Shown here one piece after another: positions 16,971-24,814 of a stretch of DNA of 64,000 nucleotides. The notes beneath the pieces are model-generated. The model worked only from the letters and a program-made list of their open reading frames with translations. It had not been told where the DNA came from and did not search any database. The DNA lies in the NCBI GenBank assembly GCA_023266575.1, contig JAHFPV010000010.1, forward strand, positions 62,001 through 126,000. The letters run 5' to 3'. The stretch is from Sphingobium sp. Its GTDB lineage: Bacteria > Pseudomonadota > Alphaproteobacteria > Sphingomonadales > Sphingomonadaceae. Numbering within the stretch: position 1 is the first letter of the stretch; each line of letters starts with the position of its first letter. The translations under genes were made by a program, and so were the position numbers.

Positions 16971-17956
16971 CGCACCTGACCCCCGACATGGCCAATCGCT
17001 TTGCCGCGCTGACCCTGTCTCATCTGGGGCGGCGTTACCCCTACAAGATGGATCTGGTGCTGGCAGGGCCGCAGGATGCGCGCGAACCGGCCGATCATCA
17101 CCCGATCTTCCATGGCAGTTTCGACTGGCACAGCTGCGTCCATGGCTGGTGGCAGGTGATGCGGCTGTTGCGCCGTTACCCGGCCATGCCACAGGCTGCT
17201 ACGATCCGGGCGCAGGCCGACGCGATGCTGGTGCCGGACAAGGTGGCGGGCGAACTCGCCTTTCTCGCGCGGCCCACCGCCACCGGTTTCGAACGACCCT
17301 ATGGCTGGGCGTGGGCGCTGGCACTGCATGGCGAACTGGCGCGGCACGATGCGCCCTGGGCAGCGGCAGTCGAGCCGCTGGCGCTGGCCTTCGCGGCGCG
17401 CTTCCATGGCTTCCTGCCCAAGCTCACCTATCCGCTGCGGGTCGGCACCCATTTCAACATCGCCTTCGCGCTGGTGCTGGCGCTGGAATGGGCCGAGGCG
17501 CGCGATCCCGCGCTGGTGGCGCTGATCCGCGACCGGGCGCTGCACTGGTTCGGCAAGGATCGCGCCTGTCAGGCGTGGGAGCCGGGCGGCGATGAATTTC
17601 TCTCGCCCGCTCTGTGCGAAGCGCTGCTGATGAGCCGCCTGCTGCCGCGCGCTGATTTCGCCGACTGGTTTCACGCCTTCCTGCCGCATCTGGCGCAGGG
17701 CGAACCGGCGACGCTTTTCACCCCGGCAACCGTGTCCGACCGCAGCGATGGCAAGATCGCCCATCTCGATGGCTTGAACCTCAGCCGCGGCTGGTGCTGG
17801 CGCGCGATTGCCGCGGCGCTGGGACCGGACGACCCGGTTTCGCCGCTTGCGATCGACGCGGCGCAGCGCCACATCGCCGCCAGCCTGCCCCATGTCGCGG
17901 GCGACTATATGGGGGAACATTGGCTGGCGACGTTTGCGCTGCTGGCGCTGGAATGA
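16967..17956 (+). CDS. DUF2891 protein, last gene of the DUF969-DUF979 operon
   Basis: A 329-residue soluble protein of the DUF2891 family, with no signal peptide. Recognised by HHPIFHGSFDWHSCVHGWWQVMR (His/Trp-rich), FERPYGWAWALAL, YPLRVGTHFNIAFAL and LDGLNLSRGWCW. Several invariant His, Asp and Trp residues in a largely helical protein suggest an enzyme, possibly acting on a sugar- or peptide-derived compound, but no activity is established to my knowledge. Translationally coupled to DUF979 through an ATGA overlap, so it likely processes what the transporter brings in. A GC hairpin repeat follows the stop. Confidence 0.88.
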   Translation: MTHLTPDMANRFAALTLSHLGRRYPYKMDLVLAGPQDAREPADHHPIFHGSFDWHSCVHGWWQVMRLLRRYPAMPQAATIRAQADAMLVPDKVAGELAFLARPTATGFERPYGWAWALALHGELARHDAPWAAAVEPLALAFAARFHGFLPKLTYPLRVGTHFNIAFALVLALEWAEARDPALVALIRDRALHWFGKDRACQAWEPGGDEFLSPALCEALLMSRLLPRADFADWFHAFLPHLAQGEPATLFTPATVSDRSDGKIAHLDGLNLSRGWCWRAIAAALGPDDPVSPLAIDAAQRHIAASLPHVAGDYMGEHWLATFALLALE

Positions 17957-17957
17957 A

Positions 17958-18005
17958 CCTCCCCGGCACGGGGAGGTGGCAGCCCGCAGGGCTGACGGAG
18001 GGGGC
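17958..18005. repeat. Intergenic palindromic repeat, possible terminator
   Basis: CCTCCCCG-GCA-CGGGGAGG (17958-17976) followed by a second small stem (AGCCC/GGGCT) and GACGGAGGGGG. This motif is a common dispersed alphaproteobacterial intergenic repeat. It lies between convergent genes (DUF2891 and dapD) and may stop transcription from both sides. Confidence 0.65.
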
Positions 18006-18031
18006 TATCGACGGGACGCCCCCCGGACCGA

Positions 18032-18868
18032 TCAGTCGCGCAGCAGATCGTTGATCCCGGTCTTGGACCGCGTCTGGGCGTCCACCCGCTTGACGATGAC
18101 CGCGCAATAGAGGCTGGGGCCGGGCGTGCCGTCGGGCAGGGGCTTGCCGGGCAGGCTGCCGGGGACGATCACCGAGTAAGGCGGCACTTCGCCCATGAAT
18201 ATTTCGCCGGTCGCGCGGTCGATAACCTTGGTCGACTGGCCGATGAACACGCCCATCGACAGGACCGATCCCTTGCCGATGCGGACGCCTTCGACCACTT
18301 CGGACCGCGCGCCGATGAAGCAGTCATCCTCGATGATGACGGGATCGGCCTGCAACGGCTCCAGCACGCCGCCAATGCCGACGCCGCCCGACAGATGGAC
18401 ATTCTTGCCGATCTGGGCGCAGCTGCCGACCGTCACCCAGGCGTCGACCATCGTGCCTTCATCGACGAATGCGCCGATATTGACGAAGCTGGGCATCAGG
18501 ATCGCATTCTTGGCGATATGCGCGCCAGCGCGGGCAAAGGCGCCCGGCACCGCGCGGAAACCGGCGGCGCGAAATTCCGCCTCGCCCCATCCGGCGAATT
18601 TGCTCGGCACCTTGTCCCACCAGAAACCGCCGCCGGGGCCGTTTTCGATCAGCGCATTGTCGTTGAGGCGGAAGGAAAGCAGCACCGCCTTTTTGAGCCA
18701 CTGGTTGACCTGCCAGCCGCCATCGACCGGCTCGGCGACACGGGCCTTGCCGCTGTCGAGCAGTGCCAGAGCCTGATTCACGGCGTCGCGCACCGGCCCT
18801 TGCGTGGTCAGGCTCACATTGGCCCGGTCCTCCCAGGCGGCGTCGATTATGGTTTGCAGGTCGGTCAT
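18032..18868 (-). CDS. dapD: 2,3,4,5-tetrahydropyridine-2,6-dicarboxylate N-succinyltransferase
   Basis: A 278-residue enzyme of the succinylase branch of lysine and meso-diaminopimelate synthesis; it transfers succinyl from succinyl-CoA to tetrahydrodipicolinate. The N-terminal helical domain is followed by a left-handed beta-helix of hexapeptide repeats ([60 protein letters not shown]). The C-terminal [16 protein letters not shown] and the [19 protein letters not shown] tail are diagnostic for DapD. The start overlaps the stop of the upstream HAD nucleotidase by four bases, so the two form an operon. Confidence 0.96.
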   Translation of the reverse strand: MTDLQTIIDAAWEDRANVSLTTQGPVRDAVNQALALLDSGKARVAEPVDGGWQVNQWLKKAVLLSFRLNDNALIENGPGGGFWWDKVPSKFAGWGEAEFRAAGFRAVPGAFARAGAHIAKNAILMPSFVNIGAFVDEGTMVDAWVTVGSCAQIGKNVHLSGGVGIGGVLEPLQADPVIIEDDCFIGARSEVVEGVRIGKGSVLSMGVFIGQSTKVIDRATGEIFMGEVPPYSVIVPGSLPGKPLPDGTPGPSLYCAVIVKRVDAQTRSKTGINDLLRD

Positions 18869-19536
18869 GCATTGTCCCCAAGTATGCTGGCCAGAAAAGG
18901 CCTCAGATGGTCGGTCTCAAAATCGATAAAATCGGGATGATGGTCATGATTGCCCGCTTCGGAGCCATTATTGACCCAGATCGTCGCCATGCCGATCGCC
19001 TTGGCGGGCCGCAAATTGCGGGCCATATCCTCGAAAAAGGCGGCGCGGGTCGGATCGACATCATGGACCCGGCACAATTCGGCATAGCCCGACGGGTCGG
19101 GCTTGGGCACATATTGGCAGGCGTGAATGTCGTGGATCTGCTCGAACAGGTCGGAAAGGCCCAGTCTCTCCAGCACGCGGCCCGCATAGGCTGCATCACC
19201 ATTGGTGAAGATCAGGCGGCGGCCCGGCAAAGCGGCAATATGGGCGTTCAGATCGGCATCGACCGCCAGCCGGTCCATCGAAATGTCATGGACATAGTCG
19301 AGGAATTCGCGCGGCTCGATACAATGATGGTGCATCAGCCCCGACAGGGTGGTGCCATGCTCCATGAAATACCGCTTCTGCGTCTGCCGCGCGGCCACCG
19401 GGTCGCACCCCAGCAACCCCTGGATAAACTCGCCCATCTTCACGTCGATCAGCGCGAACAGGTCCGCCTTCGCCGGATAGAGCGTGTTGTCCAGATCGAA
19501 GATCCAGGTGTCGACATGGGCCAGATCGCCAAGCAT
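18865..19536 (-). CDS. HAD family pyrimidine 5'-nucleotidase
   Basis: A 223-residue HAD hydrolase related to the yeast Sdt1/Phm8 pyrimidine 5'-nucleotidases. Motif I is [11 protein letters not shown] (nucleophile Asp in DLDNT); motif II lies in LIFTNGD; Lys sits in the YVPKPDP loop; motif III/IV is [12 protein letters not shown]. The helical cap region holds [16 protein letters not shown]. These enzymes remove the 5' phosphate from nucleoside monophosphates or related phosphates. Operon partner of dapD through a four-base overlap, an arrangement often seen in sphingomonads; a link to lysine synthesis itself is not evident. Confidence 0.88.
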   Translation of the reverse strand: MLGDLAHVDTWIFDLDNTLYPAKADLFALIDVKMGEFIQGLLGCDPVAARQTQKRYFMEHGTTLSGLMHHHCIEPREFLDYVHDISMDRLAVDADLNAHIAALPGRRLIFTNGDAAYAGRVLERLGLSDLFEQIHDIHACQYVPKPDPSGYAELCRVHDVDPTRAAFFEDMARNLRPAKAIGMATIWVNNGSEAGNHDHHPDFIDFETDHLRPFLASILGDNA

Positions 19537-19584
19537 GGCCGCGCCCTAGTCCTGTGCGCGGGCGAGGGCAAGAGCCACAACAAA

Positions 19585-19744
19585 CCTTCTCCCCGTGGGG
19601 GAGAAGGATACGCAGCCTTGGCCCGAAGGGCCTAGGCGAAGTTGGAAGAGGGGGATGGGCATGGCGTGCGGCGCACCCCCTCTCCGGCTGCGACTAGGCG
19701 GCAAAGCCGCCAAGTCTCGCTTCCCTCTCCATGGGGAGAGGGGG
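19585..19744. repeat. 160-bp dispersed intergenic repeat, copy A
   Basis: Begins CCTTCTCCCC / GGGGAGAAGG as a hairpin, passes through ACGCAGCCTTGG, GCCTAGGCGAAGTTGGA and GGCTGCGACTAGGCGGC, and ends with a CCCTCTCC / GGAGAGGG hairpin that abuts the LOG gene stop codon. The same order of blocks is found at 43996-44175 and, inverted, at 31456-31634. Confidence 0.88.
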
Positions 19745-20623
19745 TCAGCCGCACCCCAGCGGCTCGCTGTCATGATAAAAGGCCTGCACCGCCTGCCACG
19801 CCTCCTCGGCACTTTCGACCCAGGTGATGAGGTTGAGGTCGGCGGGCGCGATCACGCCCTCATCGGCCAGCGCCTCGAAATCGACCACCCGGTTCCAGAA
19901 GGCCTTGCCGAACAGCAGGATCGGGATCGGCTTCATCTTGCCGGTCTGGATCAGGGTCAGCAGCTCGAACATCTCGTCGAACGTGCCGAACCCGCCGGGA
20001 AACACCGCCAGCGCCCGCGCGCGCAGCAGGAAGTGCATCTTGCGCAGCGCGAAATAGTGGAACTGGAAACTCAGCTCCGGGGTGACGAAGCGATTGGGTG
20101 CCTGTTCGTGGGGCAGGACGATGTTCATGCCGATCGTGGTCTGGCCGACATCAGCCGCGCCGCGATTGGCCGCCTCCATGATCGAGGGGCCGCCGCCCGA
20201 ACAAACGACGAAGTGACGGCATCCCGCCTCATTCACCGGATATTGCGCCGCGATGCTCGCCAGCTTGCGGGCTTCATCATAATAATGGGCTTTCTTGCCC
20301 AGATTTTCGGCAATCCGCTTCAGCTCTGGCGTGGTCGCCGCGTCGATCCGCGCCTGCACCTGATCGGGTTCGGGAATCCGCGCGGAGCCATAGAAAACGA
20401 AGGTCGATTCGATTCGCGCCTCGTCCATCAGCAATTGCGGCTTCAACAGCTCCAGCTGGAAGCGGACCGGGCGCAAATCTTCGCGCAACAGAAATTCGGT
20501 GTCCTGAAAGGCCAGCCGATAGGCGCTGCTGCTGGTCTGGGGTGTGTCGATCGCCTTGCGGGCGTCTGCCGCCTCCTGCCGTGCGGGGCGGAATTTGGGT
20601 TCTTCAATGTCTTTCTTTGTCAT
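19745..20623 (-). CDS. LOG family protein (TIGR00730-type), long form
   Basis: A 292-residue Rossmann-fold protein of the LOG (lysine decarboxylase-like) family. It shows VVCSGGGPSIMEAANRGA (nucleotide-binding) and FPGGFGTFDEMFE, the PGGxGTxxE motif used for nucleoside monophosphate phosphoribohydrolase activity in plant and bacterial LOG enzymes, which release cytokinin-type bases or recycle AMP. The N-terminal 70 residues are extra compared with short LOGs. Start at 20623 is preferred; an ATG 17 codons upstream would overlap the extensin-like gene. A second, shorter LOG lies in the carotenoid cluster at 52230. The gene ends exactly where repeat copy A begins. Confidence 0.85.
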   Translation of the reverse strand: MTKKDIEEPKFRPARQEAADARKAIDTPQTSSSAYRLAFQDTEFLLREDLRPVRFQLELLKPQLLMDEARIESTFVFYGSARIPEPDQVQARIDAATTPELKRIAENLGKKAHYYDEARKLASIAAQYPVNEAGCRHFVVCSGGGPSIMEAANRGAADVGQTTIGMNIVLPHEQAPNRFVTPELSFQFHYFALRKMHFLLRARALAVFPGGFGTFDEMFELLTLIQTGKMKPIPILLFGKAFWNRVVDFEALADEGVIAPADLNLITWVESAEEAWQAVQAFYHDSEPLGCG

Positions 20624-20664
20624 CCCCACGACGTAAGGGGCGCGGATGACATTGCCAAGACGGC

Positions 20665-21330
20665 TTACCTGCAAAACCCGCCCTTGCCCCCCATGTCGAA
20701 ATGAAAATGGTCGTGATGGGCCGCGTTATAATCGGGGCTGAGAACGGTGTTGAACCGCTTGCAGGCGCTGGCATGGACGATTTTCAGGAACTGGCGCGTT
20801 TCCCGGTCGCCGCTCCAGCCTTGCTCGACGCTGATCCTGCGCCCGTCCGCCAGCACGAAGGCGGCAATGTCGATCGCGTTGCTGTGCGCATGTTCGGACA
20901 ATTTGCCGCTGCCCGCGATCGGGCGGCAATTATAGGTGCCGAATGTCTCGATCCGCACAATCTCCGTCCCCAATATGGTGCGCGCGGCGGGTTGCACCCC
21001 ATAGCGCGCCCAGGCCGCGAAATTGGCCGCCAGCTGGCAGGTCATCGCCCCCAGATTGGTCGCAGGCACGCCAAAGTCGATCAGCTTGACGCTCCCCACC
21101 GCGCTGCATCCGCCGCCAAATGTCCGGTCGGGCAGCGGGGTGTAGGCGATCGCCTGCGCATTGAGTTTCGCCAGACACTGACGCACTTCCATCGGCGGCG
21201 GCGCTGCGGGTCGGACGGGCTTGGAGACTCGCGCCACCCGCCCGCGCGGCACCAGATCGCCGCCGCACGCGCTCAGCATCATCGCCATCGTCACGGCCAG
21301 CGCCGCGCCGCGAAACATCCTCATCGTCAT
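20665..21330 (-). CDS. Extensin-like (Extensin_C) lipoprotein
   Basis: A 221-residue protein from ATG 21330 with a signal peptide ending in the lipobox LSAC, so probably an outer- or periplasmic-facing lipoprotein. The domain has SEHAHSNAIDIAAFVLADG and a C-terminal YNAAHHDHFHFDMG, the His/Asp/His pattern of the Extensin_C family. That fold resembles D-Ala-D-Ala carboxypeptidases of the VanY/MepA type (zinc-binding H-D-H), so peptidoglycan processing is a reasonable guess. Several conserved cysteines (CGGGCS, MTCQL, YNCRP, ACKRF) may form disulfides. An upstream in-frame ATG at 21396 lacks a signal peptide at its start and is less likely. Confidence 0.85.
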   Translation of the reverse strand: MTMRMFRGAALAVTMAMMLSACGGDLVPRGRVARVSKPVRPAAPPPMEVRQCLAKLNAQAIAYTPLPDRTFGGGCSAVGSVKLIDFGVPATNLGAMTCQLAANFAAWARYGVQPAARTILGTEIVRIETFGTYNCRPIAGSGKLSEHAHSNAIDIAAFVLADGRRISVEQGWSGDRETRQFLKIVHASACKRFNTVLSPDYNAAHHDHFHFDMGGKGGFCR

Positions 21331-21439
21331 CGCCCGCTCTATCAGGAGCCAGCCATGGTAGCAGGACAAATCTTGCCGATGGTTAACGGGGCGCACGGCT
21401 CGTCGCGTTTTTGCAACCAGCTTGACAGTTCAGCCGAAA

Positions 21440-21500
21440 TCTTTAGGGCGGCCGACGGGCCACGCGGTCCCAACGCCGCGCTGCTCTCTGTAAGGAGAAG
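21440..21500 (+). ncRNA. Candidate serC leader RNA
   Basis: Directly upstream of serC lies a GC-rich structured stretch with a CGCGG/CCGCG stem-loop, a GGCC-GACG-GGCC element before it, and CTGCTCTCTGTAAGGAGA after it, where CTCT can pair with the AGGAGA ribosome binding site. A serC RNA motif is known upstream of serC in alphaproteobacteria, and position and composition fit. A TTGACA at 21422-21427 could be the -35 of its promoter. I could not run a covariance model. Confidence 0.5.
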
Positions 21501-21504
21501 CTAC

Positions 21505-22665
21505 ATGACTGATTTGACTGCCGTTGACGCCACCGTTGCGCCTGCCGTAAAGCCCGCAACCCTTCCGGCCCGTCCCTTTTTCTCGTCCGGTCCCTGTGCC
21601 AAGCCGCCCGGCTGGAGCGCCGCTGCGCTCGCCACTGAGTCGCTGGGCCGTTCGCACCGGTCCAAGATCGGCAAGACCCGCTTAGCCTACTGCATCGACC
21701 TGATGCGCGAATTGCTGAACCTGCCCGACACCCACCGCATCGGCATCGTCCCCGGCTCCGACACCGGCGCGTTTGAAATGGCGATGTGGACGATGCTGGG
21801 CGCCCGCCCGGTCACGACCATCGCCTGGGAAAGCTTCGGCGAAGGCTGGGTGACGGACGCGGCCAAGCAGTTGAAGCTCGACCCCACCGTGATCCGCGCC
21901 GATTATGGCCAGCTGCCCGATCTGTCGGCGGTCGATTTCAGCCATGACGTGCTGTTCACCTGGAATGGCACGACGTCGGGCGTGCGCGTTCCCAATGCGG
22001 ACTTCATCCCCGCCGACCGCGAAGGCCTGACCTTCGCCGACGCGACCAGCGCGGTGTTCGCCTATGACATCGACTGGGCCAAGATCGACGTTGCCACCTT
22101 CTCCTGGCAGAAGGTGCTGGGCGGCGAGGGCGGCCATGGCGTGCTGATCCTTGGTCCCCGCGCCGTTGAGCGCCTCGAAACCTACACCCCCGCCTGGCCG
22201 CTGCCCAAGGTTTTCCGGCTCGTTTCCAAGGGCAAGCTGACCGAAGGCGTGTTCAAGGGCGAGACGATCAACACCCCCTCCATGCTGGCGGTCGAAGATG
22301 CGATCTTCGCGCTGGAATGGGGCAAGTCGATCGGCGGTGCCGCTGGCCTGATCGCCCGCAGCGACGCCAATGCTGCCGCTCTGGACAAGATTGTGGCGGA
22401 GCGCGACTGGCTCGGCCATCTCGCGGTCGATGAAGCCTCGCGCTCGAAAACCAGCGTCTGCCTGACCGTCGCGGGTGCCGACGAAGCCTTTATCAAGGCC
22501 TTCGCTGCCCTGCTCGAAAAGGAAGGCGCGGCACTCGACATCGCCGGCTATCGCGACGCCCCCGCCGGGCTTCGCATCTGGTGCGGCGCGACCGTCGACA
22601 CCGCCGACATCGAAGCGCTCGGCCCCTGGCTCGACTGGGCCTATGCGACCGTGAAGGCCGCTTAA
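21505..22665 (+). CDS. serC: Phosphoserine aminotransferase
   Basis: A 386-residue PLP enzyme that makes O-phosphoserine from 3-phosphohydroxypyruvate and glutamate, and also serves pyridoxal phosphate synthesis. It belongs to the alphaproteobacterial SerC type: RPFFSSGPCAKPPGW at the start, IVPGSDTGAFEMAMW, FTWNGTTSGVRVP, FADATSAVFAYDIDW, and SWQKVLGGEGGHGVL with the PLP-binding Lys. ATG 21505 follows AAGGAG; a long open upstream extension to 20701 is only antisense to the extensin-like gene. serA lies 127 bases downstream, so serine synthesis genes 2 and 1 are adjacent, separated by a palindromic repeat. Confidence 0.96.
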   Translation: MTDLTAVDATVAPAVKPATLPARPFFSSGPCAKPPGWSAAALATESLGRSHRSKIGKTRLAYCIDLMRELLNLPDTHRIGIVPGSDTGAFEMAMWTMLGARPVTTIAWESFGEGWVTDAAKQLKLDPTVIRADYGQLPDLSAVDFSHDVLFTWNGTTSGVRVPNADFIPADREGLTFADATSAVFAYDIDWAKIDVATFSWQKVLGGEGGHGVLILGPRAVERLETYTPAWPLPKVFRLVSKGKLTEGVFKGETINTPSMLAVEDAIFALEWGKSIGGAAGLIARSDANAAALDKIVAERDWLGHLAVDEASRSKTSVCLTVAGADEAFIKAFAALLEKEGAALDIAGYRDAPAGLRIWCGATVDTADIEALGPWLDWAYATVKAA

Positions 22666-22679
22666 TTTAAAACAAAGTC

Positions 22680-22766
22680 GTCATTCCCGCGAAGGCGGGA
22701 ATCCATCTCCCAGCCTATCGACAGGTGCAATGGCGGGAGATAGATCCCCGCCTGCGCGGGGATGAC
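22680..22766. repeat. Palindromic intergenic repeat between serC and serA
   Basis: GTCATTCCCGCGAAGGCGGGAAT...CTCCC (22678-22711) is mirrored by GGGAGATAGATCCCCGCC...GGGGATGAC (22735-22766). Each half also forms its own hairpin. This GTCATTCCCGC type is a widespread dispersed repeat in many proteobacteria. Confidence 0.88.
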
Positions 22767-22792
22767 GGGACTATTTTCCAAAGGAAATACAG

Positions 22793-24373
22793 ATGCCCAA
22801 AGTACTTATCAGCGACCAGATGGACCCCCGCGCCGCCGCGATCTTCCGGGAGCGTGGCGTCGATGTCGATGTCATCACCGGCAAGACCCCTGAAGAGTTG
22901 AAGGCGATGATCGGCCAATATGACGGCCTCGCCATTCGCAGCTCGACCAAGGTGACCAAGGACATCCTCGACGCCGCCACCAACCTGAAGGTCATTGGCC
23001 GCGCCGGGATCGGCGTCGACAATGTCGACATCCCCTATGCCTCGGCCAAGGGCGTGATCGTCATGAACACCCCGTTCGGCAACTCGATCACCACCGCCGA
23101 ACATGCCATCGCGCTCATCTTCGCACTGGCGCGCCAGATTCCAGAAGCCAACGCCCAGACCCAGCAGGGCCTGTGGCCCAAAAACGGCTTCATGGGCGTG
23201 GAAGTCACTGGCAAGGTGCTGGGCCTCATTGGCGCGGGCAATATCGGCTCGATCGTCGCCAGCCGCGCACTGGGCCTGAAAATGAAGGTCGTCGCGTTCG
23301 ATCCCTTCCTGACGCCCGAACGCGCCGTCGAAATGGGCGTGGAAAAGGCGGATCTGGACACGTTGCTGGCAAAGGCCGACTTCATCACCCTGCACACGCC
23401 GCTGACCGACCAGACCCGCAATATCCTGAGCCGTGAAAATCTCGCCAAGACCAAGAAGGGCGTGCGCATCGTCAACTGCGCGCGCGGCGGGCTGATCGAC
23501 GAAGCTGCGCTCAAGGATGCGCTCGATTCGGGCCAGGTCGCGGGCGCCGCGCTCGACGTGTTCCAGACCGAACCGGCCAAGGAATCGCCCTTGTTCGGCA
23601 CCCCCAATTTCATCTGCACCCCGCATCTGGGCGCGTCGACCGACGAAGCGCAGGTCAATGTCGCGTTGCAGGTCGCCGATCAGCTGTCCGACTATCTGCT
23701 CGACGGCGGCATCACCAATGCGCTGAACGTGCCCAGCCTGTCGGCGGAGGAAGCCCCCAAGCTCAAGCCCTATATGGCGATTGCCGAGAAGCTGGGCAGC
23801 CTGGTCGGCCAGCTGGAAGGCGACCAGATCACCGGCGTTGCGGTCGAAGTGGAGGGTCATGCCGCCGAACTGAACCAGAAGCCGATCACCGCCGCCGTAC
23901 TCGCAGGCCTGATGCGCGTCTATTCGGACACGGTGAACATGGTCAACGCGCCCTTCCTGGCCAAGGAACGCGGCCTTGACGTGCGCGAAGTGCGCCATGA
24001 CCGCGAAGGCGACTATCAGACGCTGGTGCGCGTCACCGTCACCACCGAAAGCGGCCAGCGTTCGGTTGCCGGCACTTTGTTCGGTCACGCAAGCCCGCGT
24101 CTGGTCGAACTGTTCGGCATCAAGGTGGAGGCCGATCTGGACGGCACCATGCTCTACATCGTCAACCAGGACGCGCCCGGTTTCATCGGTCGCCTGGGGT
24201 CGACGCTGGGTGCAGCCGACGTCAATATCGGCACCTTCCATCTTGGCCGTCGCAACCAGGGCGGCGAAGCCGTGCTGCTGCTGTCGGTCGACGGCACCGT
24301 CACCGAACCGCTCCGCTGGGAAATCTGCAACCTGACGGGCGTGAAACAGGTCAAGGTGCTGCGCTTCGCATAA
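22793..24373 (+). CDS. serA: D-3-phosphoglycerate dehydrogenase
   Basis: A 526-residue enzyme, the usual length of the long SerA form. It oxidises 3-phosphoglycerate to phosphohydroxypyruvate with NAD, the first step of serine synthesis. GRAGIGVDNVD, the Rossmann loop LGLIGAGNIGSIVA, NCARGGLIDEAAL (catalytic Arg), and CTPHLGASTDEA (catalytic His) are seen. An intervening ASB domain and a C-terminal ACT domain (MLYIVNQDAPGFIGRLG) follow; the ACT domain usually binds serine for feedback control. AAGGAAAT precedes the start. A DUF559 element is inserted immediately downstream. Confidence 0.97.
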   Translation: MPKVLISDQMDPRAAAIFRERGVDVDVITGKTPEELKAMIGQYDGLAIRSSTKVTKDILDAATNLKVIGRAGIGVDNVDIPYASAKGVIVMNTPFGNSITTAEHAIALIFALARQIPEANAQTQQGLWPKNGFMGVEVTGKVLGLIGAGNIGSIVASRALGLKMKVVAFDPFLTPERAVEMGVEKADLDTLLAKADFITLHTPLTDQTRNILSRENLAKTKKGVRIVNCARGGLIDEAALKDALDSGQVAGAALDVFQTEPAKESPLFGTPNFICTPHLGASTDEAQVNVALQVADQLSDYLLDGGITNALNVPSLSAEEAPKLKPYMAIAEKLGSLVGQLEGDQITGVAVEVEGHAAELNQKPITAAVLAGLMRVYSDTVNMVNAPFLAKERGLDVREVRHDREGDYQTLVRVTVTTESGQRSVAGTLFGHASPRLVELFGIKVEADLDGTMLYIVNQDAPGFIGRLGSTLGAADVNIGTFHLGRRNQGGEAVLLLSVDGTVTEPLRWEICNLTGVKQVKVLRFA

Positions 24374-24385
24374 GCTGCTCTAAAG

Positions 24386-24805
24386 CCCTCTCCCTCCGGG
24401 GAGAGGGTTGGGAGAGGGGGAGCAACAGTGCGGCTGGACCCAACACTGAAGCAGCGCGCAAAACATATGCGCGCCAACCCCACCCCCGCCGAACAGAAAC
24501 TCTGGCTTGCCCTGCGCGCCAACCGTTTTGAAAACCGACAATTCACGCGCCAGACCATCATCGCGCCCTATATCGTCGATTTCGCGTCAAAGGCCGCGGG
24601 CCTCATCATCGAAGTCGATGGGGATACACATTCCGCCAAAGATCGCTATGACGCGCGGCGAACCGAATTTCTGGAATCGCTGGGGTATCGCGTGATCCGT
24701 TTTGCCAATCCCGATGTCATCAGCAATATCGAGGGTGTATTGAGCGTGATTGCCGATGCGTTGCGCGTGCCCCCTCTCCCCAGCCCTCCCCCCCTAGGGG
24801 GAGGG
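24386..24805 (+). mobile_element. DUF559 nuclease cassette with terminal inverted repeats, copy 1
   Basis: The left end (24386-24419), a CCCTCTCCC/GGGGAGAGGG hairpin then TTGGGAGAGGGG, is the inverse of the right end (24771-24805), CCCCTCTCCCCAGCCC then CCCCCTAGGGGGAGGG, with only small differences. Between them lies one gene, a DUF559 nuclease. The unit is 420 bp, with no transposase and no obvious target duplication. It separates serA from hisZ. Confidence 0.7.
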
Positions 24806-24811
24806 AGCTAA
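24428..24811 (+). CDS. DUF559 endonuclease-domain protein, cassette 1
   Basis: A 127-residue protein of the DUF559 family, small PD-(D/E)xK-type nucleases related to very-short-patch-repair (Vsr) enzymes. Seen: LWLALRANRFENRQFTRQ, the core IVDFASKAAGLIIEVDGDTH (candidate catalytic Asp, Glu and Asp), and YRVIRFANPDVISNIEGVL. It starts with GTG 24428, and its GGGGGAG ribosome binding site is the inner edge of the left repeat; its last 15 residues (Pro/Gly-rich, LPSPPPLGGGS) are translated from the right repeat. The hisZ start is three bases after its stop. Function unknown; mobility of the cassette is an inference. Confidence 0.85.
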   Translation: MRLDPTLKQRAKHMRANPTPAEQKLWLALRANRFENRQFTRQTIIAPYIVDFASKAAGLIIEVDGDTHSAKDRYDARRTEFLESLGYRVIRFANPDVISNIEGVLSVIADALRVPPLPSPPPLGGGS

Positions 24812-24814
24812 GGT

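Noticed and set aside
20701-21504. Long in-frame extension upstream of serC (opening at 20701)
   Set aside because: It is antisense to the extensin-like lipoprotein gene and has no SerC likeness; AAGGAG and the family start fix serC at 21505.
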